A DNA stretch of 6,372 nt, from assembly GCA_029555885.1 (NCBI GenBank), contig JAKPQT010000685.1, forward strand, positions 1-6,372, given 5' to 3'. How positions within the stretch are numbered: position 1 is the first letter of the stretch; every line of letters starts with the position of its first letter. The DNA comes from Chloroflexota bacterium. GTDB taxonomy: Bacteria; Chloroflexota; Anaerolineae; CG2-30-64-16. This document shows positions 5,704 through 6,372 of the stretch, one piece after another. Below the pieces are notes generated by a model. The model was not told the DNA's origin, did no database searches, and saw only the letters and a list, made by a program, of their open reading frames with translations. Made by a program: the position numbers and the translations under genes.

Positions 5704-6372
5704 ATGGCTAACATGCCTTTCACCGACAAGTTGGATGCGGGCAAGAGCAACGAGCAGTTGTTCGCGGAGCGCGCGCAGCGCCTGCAGGACGCGCTGGCGC
5801 TGAAGCAGCCGGATCGCATTCCGGTCAACATGGGCGCAGGCTACTTCCTGGGCGAGTACGGCGGCATCACGCACCAGGAGCAGCAGGACAACCCGGCGAA
5901 GGCCCAGGAATTGATGGAGAAGGCCGCGTTGGACTTCCAGCCGGACACCATCTTTGGCCTGTTCAATAACCCGCGGCCGAGCCTGGCCCTGGGCGACCGC
6001 ATGACCCGCTGGCCGGGCTATGGCCTGCCGTCCTCGGGCTCTTTCCAGTTCGTCGAGCACGAGTTCATGAAGGGCGAGGACTACGACGCCTTCCTGCGCG
6101 ACCCGTCCGACTGGGCCATCCGCACCTATCTGCCACGCGCGTTCAAGGAACTGGAGCCGTTTGCGACGCTGCCACCGTTCAGCCTGCTGGCGTTCGGCCA
6201 CTACTTCCTTCCCAACCTGACGGCTTTCGCCACGCCGCCGATGCAGGCTGCGCTCAAGGCCTTGGGCCGGGCCATCGACGTGGCAGTCGAGGATGCCGGG
6301 CGGATGGGCGAGTCCGTCGGCCGCATGGCCGCGCTGGGCTTCCCGCCGAGCTACCTGGCAGGCAGCCTGATC
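5704..6372 (+). CDS. UroD-superfamily protein, probable substrate:corrinoid methyltransferase, 3' end cut by window edge
   Basis: The first 223 residues are in the window and the frame is open to the edge; the family is usually about 340-400 residues. ATG 5704 follows the corrinoid stop after one base, and CAGGAG inside that gene lies 9 bases upstream. The N-terminus has the helix-then-PDRIPV pattern (36-41) typical of UroD-like methyltransferases, then GAGYFLGEYGG (44-54) and an ATPPMQAALKALGRAI stretch (176-191). The MRQAGR-type substrate motif of true uroporphyrinogen decarboxylase is absent at the corresponding place, so a haem-pathway role is unlikely. Tight coupling to the corrinoid protein supports a role as the MT I enzyme that demethylates the substrate (compare MtaA/MtbA and UroD-type O-demethylases). 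The expected zinc-binding His-x-Cys...Cys residues would lie beyond the window, so catalysis cannot be confirmed and the substrate is unknown. Confidence 0.88.
   Translation, partial: MANMPFTDKLDAGKSNEQLFAERAQRLQDALALKQPDRIPVNMGAGYFLGEYGGITHQEQQDNPAKAQELMEKAALDFQPDTIFGLFNNPRPSLALGDRMTRWPGYGLPSSGSFQFVEHEFMKGEDYDAFLRDPSDWAIRTYLPRAFKELEPFATLPPFSLLAFGHYFLPNLTAFATPPMQAALKALGRAIDVAVEDAGRMGESVGRMAALGFPPSYLAGSLI

Noticed and set aside
4233..5831. Minus-strand open frame of about 532 codons across the methyltransferase and corrinoid genes
   Set aside because: It runs antisense through three well-supported genes, is rich in His/Arg/Gln with no recognisable domain, and has no promoter or ribosome site I can see.

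Overview
This is a GC-rich bacterial segment with seven protein-coding genes on two divergent transcription units that meet at a compact control region near 3440-3555. The proteins belong to the corrinoid/methyltransferase branch of anaerobic one-carbon metabolism, in which a methylated substrate is demethylated onto a cobalamin protein and the methyl group is then passed to tetrahydrofolate. That points to an anaerobe using a folate-based (Wood-Ljungdahl-type) one-carbon pathway. The gene mix, the GC-rich 'GTAGGGGC' intergenic palindromes and the histidine kinase with a degenerate receiver domain remind me of Chloroflexota (Anaerolineae-like) genomes. That taxonomic guess is low confidence and rests on recall, not on a search.

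Rightward unit (from a predicted promoter at 3487-3515): a DUF1638 protein (3555-4241, TTG start), a methyltetrahydrofolate:corrinoid methyltransferase with the pterin-site residues intact (4251-5045), a two-domain corrinoid protein with the DxHxxG cobalamin-ligand motif (5067-5702), and the first 223 residues of a UroD-superfamily methyltransferase (5704 to beyond the window). The gaps are 9, 21 and 1 bases, so this is almost certainly one operon. The inferred job split is: UroD-type protein = substrate:corrinoid methyltransferase (MT I), corrinoid protein = methyl carrier, pterin-binding protein = MT II to tetrahydrofolate, DUF1638 protein = unknown partner. The methyl donor cannot be read from the sequence.

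Leftward unit (from a predicted promoter at 3493-3465): a GntR/HutC-type repressor with a UTRA effector domain (3439-2648), a second and divergent corrinoid protein (2563-1901), and a membrane-bound hybrid histidine kinase (1836 to beyond position 1) that carries a degenerate receiver and the start of a second one. All three look regulatory, or at least sit with regulators, so the second corrinoid protein may be a sensor and not a catalytic carrier.

The two units are linked by back-to-back promoters that share the same -35 bases (TTGACA one way, TTGTCA the other). A perfect 16-bp palindrome fills the spacer of the rightward promoter and is the obvious candidate operator for the GntR protein. 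The gap between the GntR and corrinoid genes holds a cluster of GC-rich inverted repeats. I saw no rRNA, tRNA, CRISPR array, transposase or cobalamin riboswitch, and no gene-free stretch longer than about 115 bases.
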